DNA of 64,000 nucleotides from Deltaproteobacteria bacterium (lineage in GTDB: Bacteria; SAR324; XYD2-FULL-50-16), in NCBI GenBank assembly GCA_018657625.1, contig JABHWU010000122.1:1-64000 (forward strand), given 5' to 3'. How positions within the stretch are numbered: the stretch's first letter is position 1; each line of letters opens with the position of its first letter. The position numbers and the translations under genes were made by a program. The notes below the pieces were generated by a model, which was not told the DNA's origin, searched no databases, and was given only the letters and a program-made list of their open reading frames with translations. Below, piece by piece: positions 7,540-14,982 of this stretch.

Positions 7540-10203
7540 TTAAATGCTGACACGATCCATGCGTTCTCCCCATCGACATAAAATATCATAGGTTAATGTT
7601 CCTGCCCATTCTGCTAACATCATAGCTGTGATAATTTGATCCCCTTGGTGTCCGATTAAGACAACTTCTGCACCAACTGCCGCTTCCGGGATATCTGAAA
7701 TATCCACCATTGTTGAATCCAGGGAATTGCTGCCAATGATAGGTGCCTGTTTTCCGGCAATTAACACATGTCCCTTATTTTTTAAGCGGGGGTAACCATC
7801 TCCATAACCGATGGGTAAAATTGCGACTTTTGTCGGGTTTTTTGCAGTGAAATGCATGCCATAACCAACACTTTCTCCTGCATTAACTTGTTTTATAAAA
7901 GTGATGATAGCTGTGATCGTCAAAGCCGGTTTTAATAATTTTCCTTCGATTTCTATTCGACGACAAACTTTTGACGGATATATACCCACAGGTAGAGATC
8001 CCAGTCGTACCATATCAAAATGAGCTTCCGGTAAATCCAAATAAGCGCCTGTATTACAGCAATGAACAATAGGTGGTAAAAGGTTCTCTGTTTTTAATTG
8101 GTCAATAATTGATTGAAACCGTTCCAACTGTAGTTTTGCGTAATCTTTTTGTGTCTCATCAGACTGTGCAAAATGTGTCATTAGTCCTTCGATTTCGATA
8201 CCTTTCAGGCTTATTATTTTTTTGATCTCATTTAAAGCCTCTAACCAGTGAATTCCGTAGCGTCCCATACCAGTGTCAACTTTGATATGGATTTTACAGA
8301 CTTTATTTAAATCACTGGCATATTTGGCAATTTTTTTTGCTTTTTCAAAAGATTGCACCTGGATAGTGAGGTTGTGCTGAACACATAGTGGTATCCCATT
8401 ATCTGTTCTCTCTCCCAGTATCAGGACAGGCATCTTTGGAAAACCATTTTGTCTAAGTTTAAGTGCTTCAGACATGCAGGCCACAGCCAGATAATCACAT
8501 TCTACTTCCTTAGCTGCATTGGCCAATTCCAGTATTCCATGACCCAAACCATCATCTTTTACGACTGTTAAAATTTTCAGATTCTCAGGCTTATCTTTAA
8601 AAATCAGTTGGAAATTATGTTTGATATGTTTGGTATTAACGGTTAACCAGGCACGGGAGAATTTACTATGTTGAGATAAAAAAAAAGATTGAGCGGTGAC
8701 TCTATCTGAGAAAGTATATACTTGTTCTCCGATAATTTGATAAGTTTCATGCCCTTTCCCTGCAATCAGCACTGAATCTCCAGGAGCGGCCATTTCAAGT
8801 GCCATATAGATTGCTTTTTTACGATCGATTTCAACAATTAAATTAGCGTGTTTGTCCTCCGGGATTCCAGATACGATATCCCGATTGATCCTTTCGGGAT
8901 TTTCAGTTCTTGGATTATCGGAAGTAACAATATAAGTGTCGGCAAGATCTGCAGCGATTTTCCCCATTTCAGCTCGTTTTGTGCGATCCCGATCGCCGCC
9001 ACAACCAAAGACAACGATGGTTTTCTTGCGGGTGATAGTGGTAATCTCTTCCAGGATTTTTTGGAGTGCATCGGGTGTATGTGCATAGTCAACATAAACG
9101 CCGAATTCACTTGGACAATCAACCTTTTCAAAACGTCCGTCTACTTGTCTCGCATTTTTTAAACCCTCGGTGATCTGATCAATACCAATTCCAAGCGCGA
9201 ATGCGCTGGCAAAAGCTGCCAGAGAGTTGTAAATATTGAAGAGGCCTGGCATTGGTAAATTAACTTCCGATAAATGATTTCCTTTTAGAAAAACATCAAA
9301 AGTACTGAACCCACCAGTCATTTGCTTGGGGTAAGCAACCAGATCGGCATCTTTATTGCGAATACCATAGGTTAAAACATCAACTTTACCGGATGTAATT
9401 CGTTTCTTATCGATAGCGTTTAAAAAATCTACACTTGTGGCATCATCAATGTTTACAATACCATAAGCTTTTTTATTGAAGGCACCCAAGTTTTGAAAAT
9501 GTTTCAGCTTCTCTGTTTTATAGTTTTCAATGGTGAGATGATAGTCTAAATGGTCCTGAGTTAAATTGGTAAATACCGCGATATCAAAATCTATTGCTGC
9601 GTTTCTATTAAAAGCCATGCTGTGGCTGGTAACTTCCATAATCAGGGAGTCAACACTATCCTGTTCCATGGCTTTTCCGATTTCAAACAATTCAGGTGCC
9701 ATGGGGTTGGATAAGTGACTGGCGCTCTGTTTACCAGAAGGTAAAAATGTTCCAATGGTTCCGATAATTCCCGTTTGTCTCCCTGCAGCTAAAAAAACTG
9801 AATCCAGTAATTGGCTGGTGGTTGTCTTACCATTTGTGCCTGTTATACCAACAATTTGCATCTGACTCAGTGGATCGCCATAAAATTGACGACACAATAA
9901 AGCCATGGCTTCATTGACATCATCAACGGCAATGACAGAAACACCATCCGGGCAGCGGGTTATTTTTCCTTTTTGGGTTAACAAGCCAATTGCTCCGGCT
10001 TGTACGGCATCAGCCCAATAATTAAAAGCATTGGAAACGATATGGCTTTCTTGAAATTCTTCATCTTCAACACAAAAATAAAGTGTGCCGGGAGTGACCT
10101 TTTTAAAATCCCAGGTAACAGCGGACACCTCCTGCTCCAAATTGCCTTCAAACTGGAAAGTCCCTTCAGACAAAGCTTCCAGCAATTTTTTAAAATTTAT
10201 CAT
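7540..10203 (-). CDS. MurE - alanine racemase fusion protein
   Basis: Residues about 1-505 are a complete UDP-MurNAc-tripeptide synthetase MurE: P-loop GITGTNGKTTT, the DNPR motif that selects meso-diaminopimelate, and the C-terminal GKGHETYQ. Residues about 515-887 are a complete alanine racemase: PLP-lysine in VVKDDGLGHG (Lys549), VDTGMGRYG, the catalytic Tyr region SVGYGMHF, and PIGYGDGYPR. The two halves join without a stop or frame change. The polypeptide would add diaminopimelate to the cell-wall stem peptide and make D-alanine, used at the next steps (Ddl, MurF). MurF-Alr fusions are known in Bacteroidetes; a MurE-Alr joint is different. The racemase motif carries Leu where Tyr is normal in YGHG. 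Confidence 0.95.
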   Translation of the reverse strand: MINFKKLLEALSEGTFQFEGNLEQEVSAVTWDFKKVTPGTLYFCVEDEEFQESHIVSNAFNYWADAVQAGAIGLLTQKGKITRCPDGVSVIAVDDVNEAMALLCRQFYGDPLSQMQIVGITGTNGKTTTSQLLDSVFLAAGRQTGIIGTIGTFLPSGKQSASHLSNPMAPELFEIGKAMEQDSVDSLIMEVTSHSMAFNRNAAIDFDIAVFTNLTQDHLDYHLTIENYKTEKLKHFQNLGAFNKKAYGIVNIDDATSVDFLNAIDKKRITSGKVDVLTYGIRNKDADLVAYPKQMTGGFSTFDVFLKGNHLSEVNLPMPGLFNIYNSLAAFASAFALGIGIDQITEGLKNARQVDGRFEKVDCPSEFGVYVDYAHTPDALQKILEEITTITRKKTIVVFGCGGDRDRTKRAEMGKIAADLADTYIVTSDNPRTENPERINRDIVSGIPEDKHANLIVEIDRKKAIYMALEMAAPGDSVLIAGKGHETYQIIGEQVYTFSDRVTAQSFFLSQHSKFSRAWLTVNTKHIKHNFQLIFKDKPENLKILTVVKDDGLGHGILELANAAKEVECDYLAVACMSEALKLRQNGFPKMPVLILGERTDNGIPLCVQHNLTIQVQSFEKAKKIAKYASDLNKVCKIHIKVDTGMGRYGIHWLEALNEIKKIISLKGIEIEGLMTHFAQSDETQKDYAKLQLERFQSIIDQLKTENLLPPIVHCCNTGAYLDLPEAHFDMVRLGSLPVGIYPSKVCRRIEIEGKLLKPALTITAIITFIKQVNAGESVGYGMHFTAKNPTKVAILPIGYGDGYPRLKNKGHVLIAGKQAPIIGSNSLDSTMVDISDIPEAAVGAEVVLIGHQGDQIITAMMLAEWAGTLTYDILCRWGERMDRVSI

Positions 10204-10224
10204 AATTGGATTTACTGTTATCTT

Positions 10225-11142
10225 TTATTTACCACCAAAACTAAAGCTTCTTGAACTGGATTTACTTGATCGGAAAGAACTGCCGCCAAATAAGGAGGAA
10301 CTACGCGTAGATTTTTTTGTGGAAAGCGTTCGCTTACCGGAATTTCCGAATCCTCCGGAACGAATCTTCTTATTATTAGCCTGAAACTTCTTTTGGGTGG
10401 CGGTCGGTTTTGTCAAGCTGCGATTAATTCCTCGATTAGCGGTTTTTCCCTTATTGGGACTACTGATTTTTTGAGGTGATTTATTTTGGTATGCGTTTGT
10501 ACCTGATTTAACACTATTGGTCTGGTATGATTTTGTTTGCCTGGCATATCCTGCTGAATTTGAACGATTATAAGGTGAAAAGTGAGACGGGTAATAACCG
10601 TAATACCAGGGAGATGCCCATAGCGGACGCATCAAGAAATAAGTTGCCATAACTGGAAAAAGACCGGAACCATGATAACGACTTTGTGAAATATTTCGTT
10701 CAATAGGTGTCGAGTCATTATATATGGCATTATCTCCATATATTTGCTCATTACCAATAACCTGGATTTCGGCTTGATTTTGATTTTTCTCAACCGTTAT
10801 GGTTGCAATTTCTTGTTTTTCGTTTTGAGCCGGTTCTACAACTAAGGAGTATCCTATTTTATTGTTTACAGCACCAAATTCGGTAACTGTGACATAATCA
10901 ACGATATCATCACTATTTAAATCTAGATTGTTGATCCCTTCTTTTTCATTCAATCTTCTTTCCAGCTCCTGCCCGGATCGGATTTCTTTGGTTAAGGCGG
11001 TGAGTGCTTTTAACTCCAAACCTTCTGCAACAGGGGTTTCAATGTACGACTCCGGAGTGGAATCTTCTGATAACCACCTAACAACTGATGTTCCAAGGTT
11101 GAAAACTAAAATGGCAACAATGGCTATTTTTAATGCATTCAT
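10225..11142 (-). CDS. Membrane-anchored/exported protein with Ser-Arg-Gly-rich tail, function unknown
   Basis: An N-terminal hydrophobic helix (residues about 5-20) acts as signal or anchor. A charged segment contains NLDLNSDDIVDYV, resembling a short calcium-loop-like motif (inference). A central Trp/Tyr/Pro-rich patch (about 165-195) is followed by a long Lys/Ser/Asn-rich disordered region ending in a Ser/Arg/Phe/Gly tail (SSSRSFSFGGK). I do not recognise a family. It sits 22 bases upstream of murE-alr on the same strand and 53 bases after the CNNM gene, so co-transcription is likely; a surface or envelope role is a guess. Confidence 0.75.
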   Translation of the reverse strand: MNALKIAIVAILVFNLGTSVVRWLSEDSTPESYIETPVAEGLELKALTALTKEIRSGQELERRLNEKEGINNLDLNSDDIVDYVTVTEFGAVNNKIGYSLVVEPAQNEKQEIATITVEKNQNQAEIQVIGNEQIYGDNAIYNDSTPIERNISQSRYHGSGLFPVMATYFLMRPLWASPWYYGYYPSHFSPYNRSNSAGYARQTKSYQTNSVKSGTNAYQNKSPQKISSPNKGKTANRGINRSLTKPTATQKKFQANNKKIRSGGFGNSGKRTLSTKKSTRSSSLFGGSSFRSSKSSSRSFSFGGK

Positions 11143-11194
11143 TACTTTACCCGATTTTACTGCGTTTGCTGTTTACTCTTTCTAGAAGAATAGC

Positions 11195-12499
11195 TCATGA
11201 AAGATCAGAATCGACGATCTGTTCATCATTATCATCTTCTTCAGGATGATATTCAACTAAAACGGAGGTGATTTCGTTTCTTTCCATATTTATTACCTTA
11301 AACCGGTGGGGGTTGACAAACAGAAAATCGCCGACAACCGGTATCCGCTCAAGGTAAGACATAATCAGACCTTGAAGAGTATTGAAGTCACCATTTATTA
11401 AAATTTCACCTTCAATATTTTTATTAATGGTAATGATATCGGTTTTACCATTAATCAACCATTTATTCGGCTCTGTTTTCCTGATGGAAGTATCAATCGC
11501 ATCTTTTTCATCATAAATCTCCCCAACCAATTCTTCCAGTACATCTTCCAGGGTTACTAAACCGGCCATACCGCCAAATTCATCCACTACAATGGCCAAA
11601 TGCGTCCGTTTGGTTTTAAATTGTTCCAGCAGGGCTGAAATAGAAAGCGTTTCGTATACAAATATCGGTTTCTGGGCTAATGTAATTAATTCAACATTCT
11701 GATCGCCATTCAACATATCCTGAAAAATAGTTTTCAGATTAATGACACCGGTGATATTATCTATGGTTTCTTTATAAATTGGAATACGAGAGAATCGTTT
11801 TTCAAGCAGAATACCTTGCACCTCTGATAGTTTCATTGAATCTTTCAAAGCAAAAACAGAAGTTCTGGGGGTCATAATCGGATAAACTTCCATTTCATCA
11901 AATAGAAAAACATTTTGAATCAATTTTTTCTCTCTCTCATTGATGACACCCTGTTCTTCACCTTTTGAAATAACGTTGATTACAGTTTTTTCTGATATTT
12001 TATGTGTTTTTCCTTTTTTATTTTTAAGAACCCGATTCAATAGCTGATTAAATTTATCAAAAAAATAGGTAATTGGTGAAATGATAATACCAAATCCCAG
12101 GACGACAGGGGCAAAAAACAACCCTAGTTCCCTATTGTTGTATATCGCAAAAGTTTTGGGAATGATTTCTCCGAAGATTAGGATGATAATTGTTAATATG
12201 ATGGCTGAGATAGTGATTGCCAGTTCAGGGGAAAAACCAAATTCATGCCCGTATTGTTGAGCCAAAAAGGCATTGAAGGAACCAGCAGAGATATTGACAA
12301 TATTATTACCGATCAGAATAGTGCTTAACAATTTTTCTTTTTGCTTCAATAATCCAAGTACTATTTTTCTATTCTTACGGCTGGATTTCTCGATTTCAAT
12401 TAAATCAATTTCACTGAGTGAAAAGTAAGCGATTTCCATACTCGAAAAAAAACCACTTAGAAGTACCAGCAGAAGTAAAACGACGATACCCGCTATCAA
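11195..12499 (-). CDS. CNNM/CorC-HlyC family membrane protein (putative Mg2+/Co2+ exporter)
   Basis: DUF21 transmembrane domain (residues about 1-190, with helices at the N-terminus and around 60-150), then a CBS pair (about 205-330, with MTPRTSVFAL and GVINLK, VVDEFGGMAGLVTLEDVLEELVG), then the C-terminal CorC_HlyC domain (about 345-425) and an acidic tail. Proteins with this order handle divalent cation efflux, and ATP/Mg binding at the CBS pair is typical. Length 434 is normal. Substrate is not decidable from sequence. Confidence 0.92.
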   Translation of the reverse strand: MIAGIVVLLLLVLLSGFFSSMEIAYFSLSEIDLIEIEKSSRKNRKIVLGLLKQKEKLLSTILIGNNIVNISAGSFNAFLAQQYGHEFGFSPELAITISAIILTIIILIFGEIIPKTFAIYNNRELGLFFAPVVLGFGIIISPITYFFDKFNQLLNRVLKNKKGKTHKISEKTVINVISKGEEQGVINEREKKLIQNVFLFDEMEVYPIMTPRTSVFALKDSMKLSEVQGILLEKRFSRIPIYKETIDNITGVINLKTIFQDMLNGDQNVELITLAQKPIFVYETLSISALLEQFKTKRTHLAIVVDEFGGMAGLVTLEDVLEELVGEIYDEKDAIDTSIRKTEPNKWLINGKTDIITINKNIEGEILINGDFNTLQGLIMSYLERIPVVGDFLFVNPHRFKVINMERNEITSVLVEYHPEEDDNDEQIVDSDLS

Positions 12500-12549
12500 T
12501 TAACCTCTTATCTTATTATGTTAATAATTAGGAAAATAATATTAACTGA

Positions 12550-13359
12550 TTATTTTCCTTTTTTGGCCGTCTTGGTTTTTCGTGTTGCTTTCTTTTTGGT
12601 TTTCGTTTTTGGCTTCTCTTCTACAGGTTTCGGCTTTTTATAAAACAGAAGTCTTCCACAATGGGGGCAAACGCCATTGGAAAATTGAATGATTTCATTA
12701 AATAATTGTGCTGGAATTGCGATGGCACATCCCTGACAATTTGGTGCTGAAATTTCAATTGCAGAAGGTATTATCTTCCGTTGACTTAGTTTTTCGTATT
12801 TTTGGAGTAAATCCGTGTCAATTTTGTTGAGGAGTTCCTTTTTTAAAGCATTATAGATCCCGATTTTTTCTTTGACAGAAGTTTCCTCTTCAACTAGTTT
12901 TTCAAGCTTTTTGTCCAATATCACTTTTTCTTCTGAATATTCAACAGTAATGGTATTTAATTTCTCTTCAATGGGTTCTTTTTGGCCTTCAAGTTCAAGA
13001 ATTTGATCTTCAACGCGTTTGATTATCTTATTGACAGTCTCTATTTCTTTTTGTGAGGCCGCATACTCTTTTTGGTTTTTAACCGCTTGCATTTTAAGAT
13101 CAGATTTCTTGATTTTTTCCTTTTCAATCAAGACCAATTTTTCACGTTCTTCTATCTGCTGAGTATAAGTACCGATTTTATTTTTATAATTTAGAATTTG
13201 ATGCTCAACTTTGGCGAGAGGCTCTTGAAGATGTTTCTTTTTATCAGGAAAAGAATTCAACAATTTATGGCTAGATTGAACCATGCGATCTTCTTTTGAA
13301 AGTTGCAAAACAGCTTTTATTGAATCCTGCATGATTTTCTCCTTTGACTTATCAGACAT
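12550..13359 (-). CDS. Coiled-coil protein with C4 zinc ribbon (zf-RING_7 type)
   Basis: A long antiparallel coiled coil (about residues 25-180) precedes a zinc ribbon with CQGC and CPHCG pairs (about 205-240), then a Lys/Thr-rich tail with KKATRKTK. This is the widespread bacterial family often annotated as C4-type zinc ribbon domain protein, related to chlamydial CT398. Its role is poorly defined, with links to secretion or nucleic-acid-associated functions proposed. The basic tail would suit nucleic acid binding (inference). It starts just downstream of the tRNA terminator, so it needs its own promoter. Confidence 0.88.
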   Translation of the reverse strand: MSDKSKEKIMQDSIKAVLQLSKEDRMVQSSHKLLNSFPDKKKHLQEPLAKVEHQILNYKNKIGTYTQQIEEREKLVLIEKEKIKKSDLKMQAVKNQKEYAASQKEIETVNKIIKRVEDQILELEGQKEPIEEKLNTITVEYSEEKVILDKKLEKLVEEETSVKEKIGIYNALKKELLNKIDTDLLQKYEKLSQRKIIPSAIEISAPNCQGCAIAIPAQLFNEIIQFSNGVCPHCGRLLFYKKPKPVEEKPKTKTKKKATRKTKTAKKGK

Positions 13360-13392
13360 AGATGCTATTTTTTACAGATTTAGGTTGTAAAC

Positions 13393-13441
13393 AAAAAAAA
13401 AGCATCAAAACATTTGGAGATAGCTCCTGAAATTTTGATGC
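13393..13441 (-). terminator. Intrinsic terminator downstream of the tRNA
   Basis: On the minus strand gcatcaaaa (complement of 13433-13441) pairs with ttttgatgc (complement of 13402-13410), with an inner GGAG/CTCC stem, and is followed by eight T residues (complement of the A run 13393-13400). It terminates the tRNA transcript ahead of the zinc-ribbon gene. Confidence 0.85.
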
Positions 13442-13514
13442 CATAAAATACAAATAAGAGATCTTGATTATAGATGCTCGTTTGATCCATTTTTCTACTT
13501 TTCTCCTTAGTTTT

Positions 13515-13591
13515 TGGTGGGCCCACCTGGACTCGAACCAGGGACCGTCCGGTTATGAGCCGGATGCTCTAACCAACTGAGCTATGGGCCC
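13515..13591 (-). tRNA. tRNA with CAU anticodon, probably tRNA-Ile2 (lysidine type)
   Basis: A full cloverleaf is visible on the minus strand: acceptor GGGCCCA pairs with TGGGCCC, D-arm AGCTCAGTTGGTTAGAGC, anticodon stem CCGG/CCGG around CTCATAA with anticodon CAT at 13557-13555, T-arm with GGTTCGAGTCC, discriminator A, and an encoded CCA at 13517-13515. A CAU anticodon means elongator Met, initiator or Ile2. The acceptor stem starts with paired G1, so it is not the usual initiator type. C4-G69 and C5-G68 resemble the TilS-recognised Ile2 of E. coli more than elongator Met. The Ile2 call is an inference; the tRNA itself is certain. Confidence 0.95.
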
Positions 13592-13602
13592 TCGAAACAC
13601 TA

Positions 13603-13632
13603 TATCTAAAATAGAATTCATAAATTGGTCAA
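13603..13632 (-). promoter_or_regulatory. Sigma70-like promoter for the tRNA
   Basis: On the minus strand TTGACC (13632-13627) and TAGATA (13608-13603) are separated by 18 bases. Transcription would start a few bases before the tRNA 5' end at 13591, which is the expected geometry for a tRNA promoter. Confidence 0.55.
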
Positions 13633-13764
13633 GGGTTTTGTTTAAAATAGTGTGTTAAAAATTAGTAATTGCTTAATCATTTCAATTGAATTATTGTCTG
13701 GTTTATACTATTTGCATATTTTTAATTAATTTAAATACCTGAAAAGAAACTGCCTTTTTTCGAC

Positions 13765-14109
13765 ATGGCTATGTTGTTAGGTAATATCATTTTTTTTATG
13801 GTTATGAAAAAAATAAACCTTAACGAGAAAAAAATCATACAGAGTCTGATTGTGTTATGTTCTGTGGTTGTTTTTTTATTGTCTTTTTTAGGTGATAAAG
13901 GCTATTTCGAACTTCATAAATTAAAAAAAAAGGAAATGGCTATTGAGACCAAAATTGAATTGCTAAAAAAGAAGAAACAAATTTGGTTAAATAAAATTAA
14001 CTCTATTAAAAATAATCAAACTTATTTTGATACTTATGCCAGAGAGCAACTGGGATATGTAAAAAATTATGAATTTTTAATTCGCTTCACATCCCCTGAA
14101 GATGAGTAA
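13765..14109 (+). CDS. FtsB/DivIC-like septum formation initiator
   Basis: Small bitopic membrane protein of the division apparatus: one membrane helix (about residues 27-43), a basic coiled coil (about 50-90), and the family C-terminal signature YAREQLGYVKNYEFLIRF. Expected to bridge FtsL and FtsQ/W/I partners. Codon 14 (ATG at 13804) is an alternative start and gives a more typical length of about 100 residues; no good ribosome site separates the two options. It overlaps the next gene by 8 bases. Enolase, the usual ftsB neighbour in many proteobacteria, lies about 48 kb away here. Confidence 0.8.
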   Translation: MAMLLGNIIFFMVMKKINLNEKKIIQSLIVLCSVVVFLLSFLGDKGYFELHKLKKKEMAIETKIELLKKKKQIWLNKINSIKNNQTYFDTYAREQLGYVKNYEFLIRFTSPEDE

Positions 14110-14530
14110 GTTCCAAGGTTTTCTTCCCCTTGTGCTGGTATTGTCCTACCTGTTGTCAAATGTCTCTGTCCTAACGGCTGAGAATAAAATGAAAGCCCCT
14201 TTTGCTAATAAAAAACAAAACTCGGTTTCAAGCCACAATTATTATGTGGTAGACTCCTCCCAGTGGGTGTGGGGGGGGGGGATGTCCTTTTATTCAGACA
14301 TTATTAGCCCTGCAGATGGAGCCAGAAGCCCAAGTTACCCAACTGGCAGTATGTATGGGAGGATGGCGATTAAAAAACATGGTTTTTTCTTAGGTATAAT
14401 ACTCACCGCTGACCGCCTGTTGCATGAGTCGGATTTGCCATTAACTCCGTCTATTAGCATTTACAATAAGAGACGATTTTACGATCCTCTTGAATTCAAT
14501 ACATTCTGGTGGGAAGATGGTAGTCCCTGA
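14102..14530 (+). CDS. Exported YidD-like (DUF37) domain protein with poly-G tract
   Basis: A signal peptide (about residues 1-26) is followed by a short linker and a YidD/haemolytic-domain core: ISPADGARSPSYPTGS, Y-G-R-M-AIKKHG, ILTADRLLHE, YDPLE and FWW. In YidD the core reads roughly SP.DG.RC..YP(T/S)CS.Y; both cysteines are replaced here (by Ser and Gly). YidD assists membrane-protein insertion, but an exported, cysteine-less version probably does something else. The ATG overlaps the ftsB-like stop by 8 bases. The frame depends on an 11-G run at 14271-14281. No other frame after the run continues beyond about 36 codons. Family call is from motif recall and is moderately sure. Confidence 0.7.
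   Translation: MSKFQGFLPLVLVLSYLLSNVSVLTAENKMKAPFANKKQNSVSSHNYYVVDSSQWVWGGGMSFYSDIISPADGARSPSYPTGSMYGRMAIKKHGFFLGIILTADRLLHESDLPLTPSISIYNKRRFYDPLEFNTFWWEDGSP
14271..14281 (+). repeat. Homopolymer of 11 G residues in coding sequence
   Basis: Eleven consecutive G in an AT-rich genome, located within codons 56-60 of the YidD-like gene just before the conserved ISP.DG motif. Loss or gain of one G moves the frame to an early stop (within about 8 or 36 codons). Such tracts in other bacteria serve as phase-variation switches; assembly length error is also possible. Confidence 0.95.
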
Positions 14531-14668
14531 GGCCATTATGTTGCAATGATAATACAGTTTGATACACTGCACTAGAAGTTAAATCCATTTACAATAAGAT
14601 CTATTGTTAAAATACATATTTAGTGCTTGAACGAAAAATACTGAAATTCAACTGGTTGCTAATTAACC

Positions 14669-14746
14669 GGAAATTCGGGGGACACGTAACAACCTGGTAT
14701 CAAGCATTAACCGTTTATCTTAAAATGTACATGTCCCCGAATTTCC
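14669..14746. mobile_element. Imperfect inverted repeat, transposon-end-like remnant
   Basis: The left arm ggaaattcgggggacacgt (14669-14687) and right arm acatgtccccgaatttcc (14729-14746) are inverted copies of one another, apart from one extra g and one substitution, separated by 41 bases. Motifs of the form GGAAATTCGGGGACA are common at palindromes mobilised by IS200/Y1 (REP-associated) transposases; that link is from memory. No transposase is present. The rest of the gap 14531-14891 shows nothing else I can name. Confidence 0.6.
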
Positions 14747-14891
14747 TACTTTCCGTTCAGACACTATTTAAGGTTTTAAAGTTTAACTACTTGAATTTTT
14801 AATCGCCTGATGAAGTTTTTTTAAAAATTAAAAGTGAGTAATAGTTAATGGTTAAACGGCTTCAATATTATAATAATTTATTAAATCTAAC

Positions 14892-14920
14892 TTGACTCAG
14901 AATGGCTAAAACATTATAAA
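14892..14920 (+). promoter_or_regulatory. Sigma70-like promoter of the liv operon
   Basis: TTGACT (14892-14897) and TATAAA (14915-14920) with the ideal 17-base spacer. Start of transcription would be near 14927, leaving a leader of about 55 bases before livK. Confidence 0.75.
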
Positions 14921-14982
14921 AGAGCTTTATTATATAGTTAGTTAAAGAAATTAACCTGATATTTTTGATGGAGGAATTAAGA

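Noticed and set aside
8848-9162. 104-codon plus-strand frame opposite the MurE coding region
   Set aside because: It lies fully inside a well supported gene on the other strand and has no domain or ribosome site of its own.
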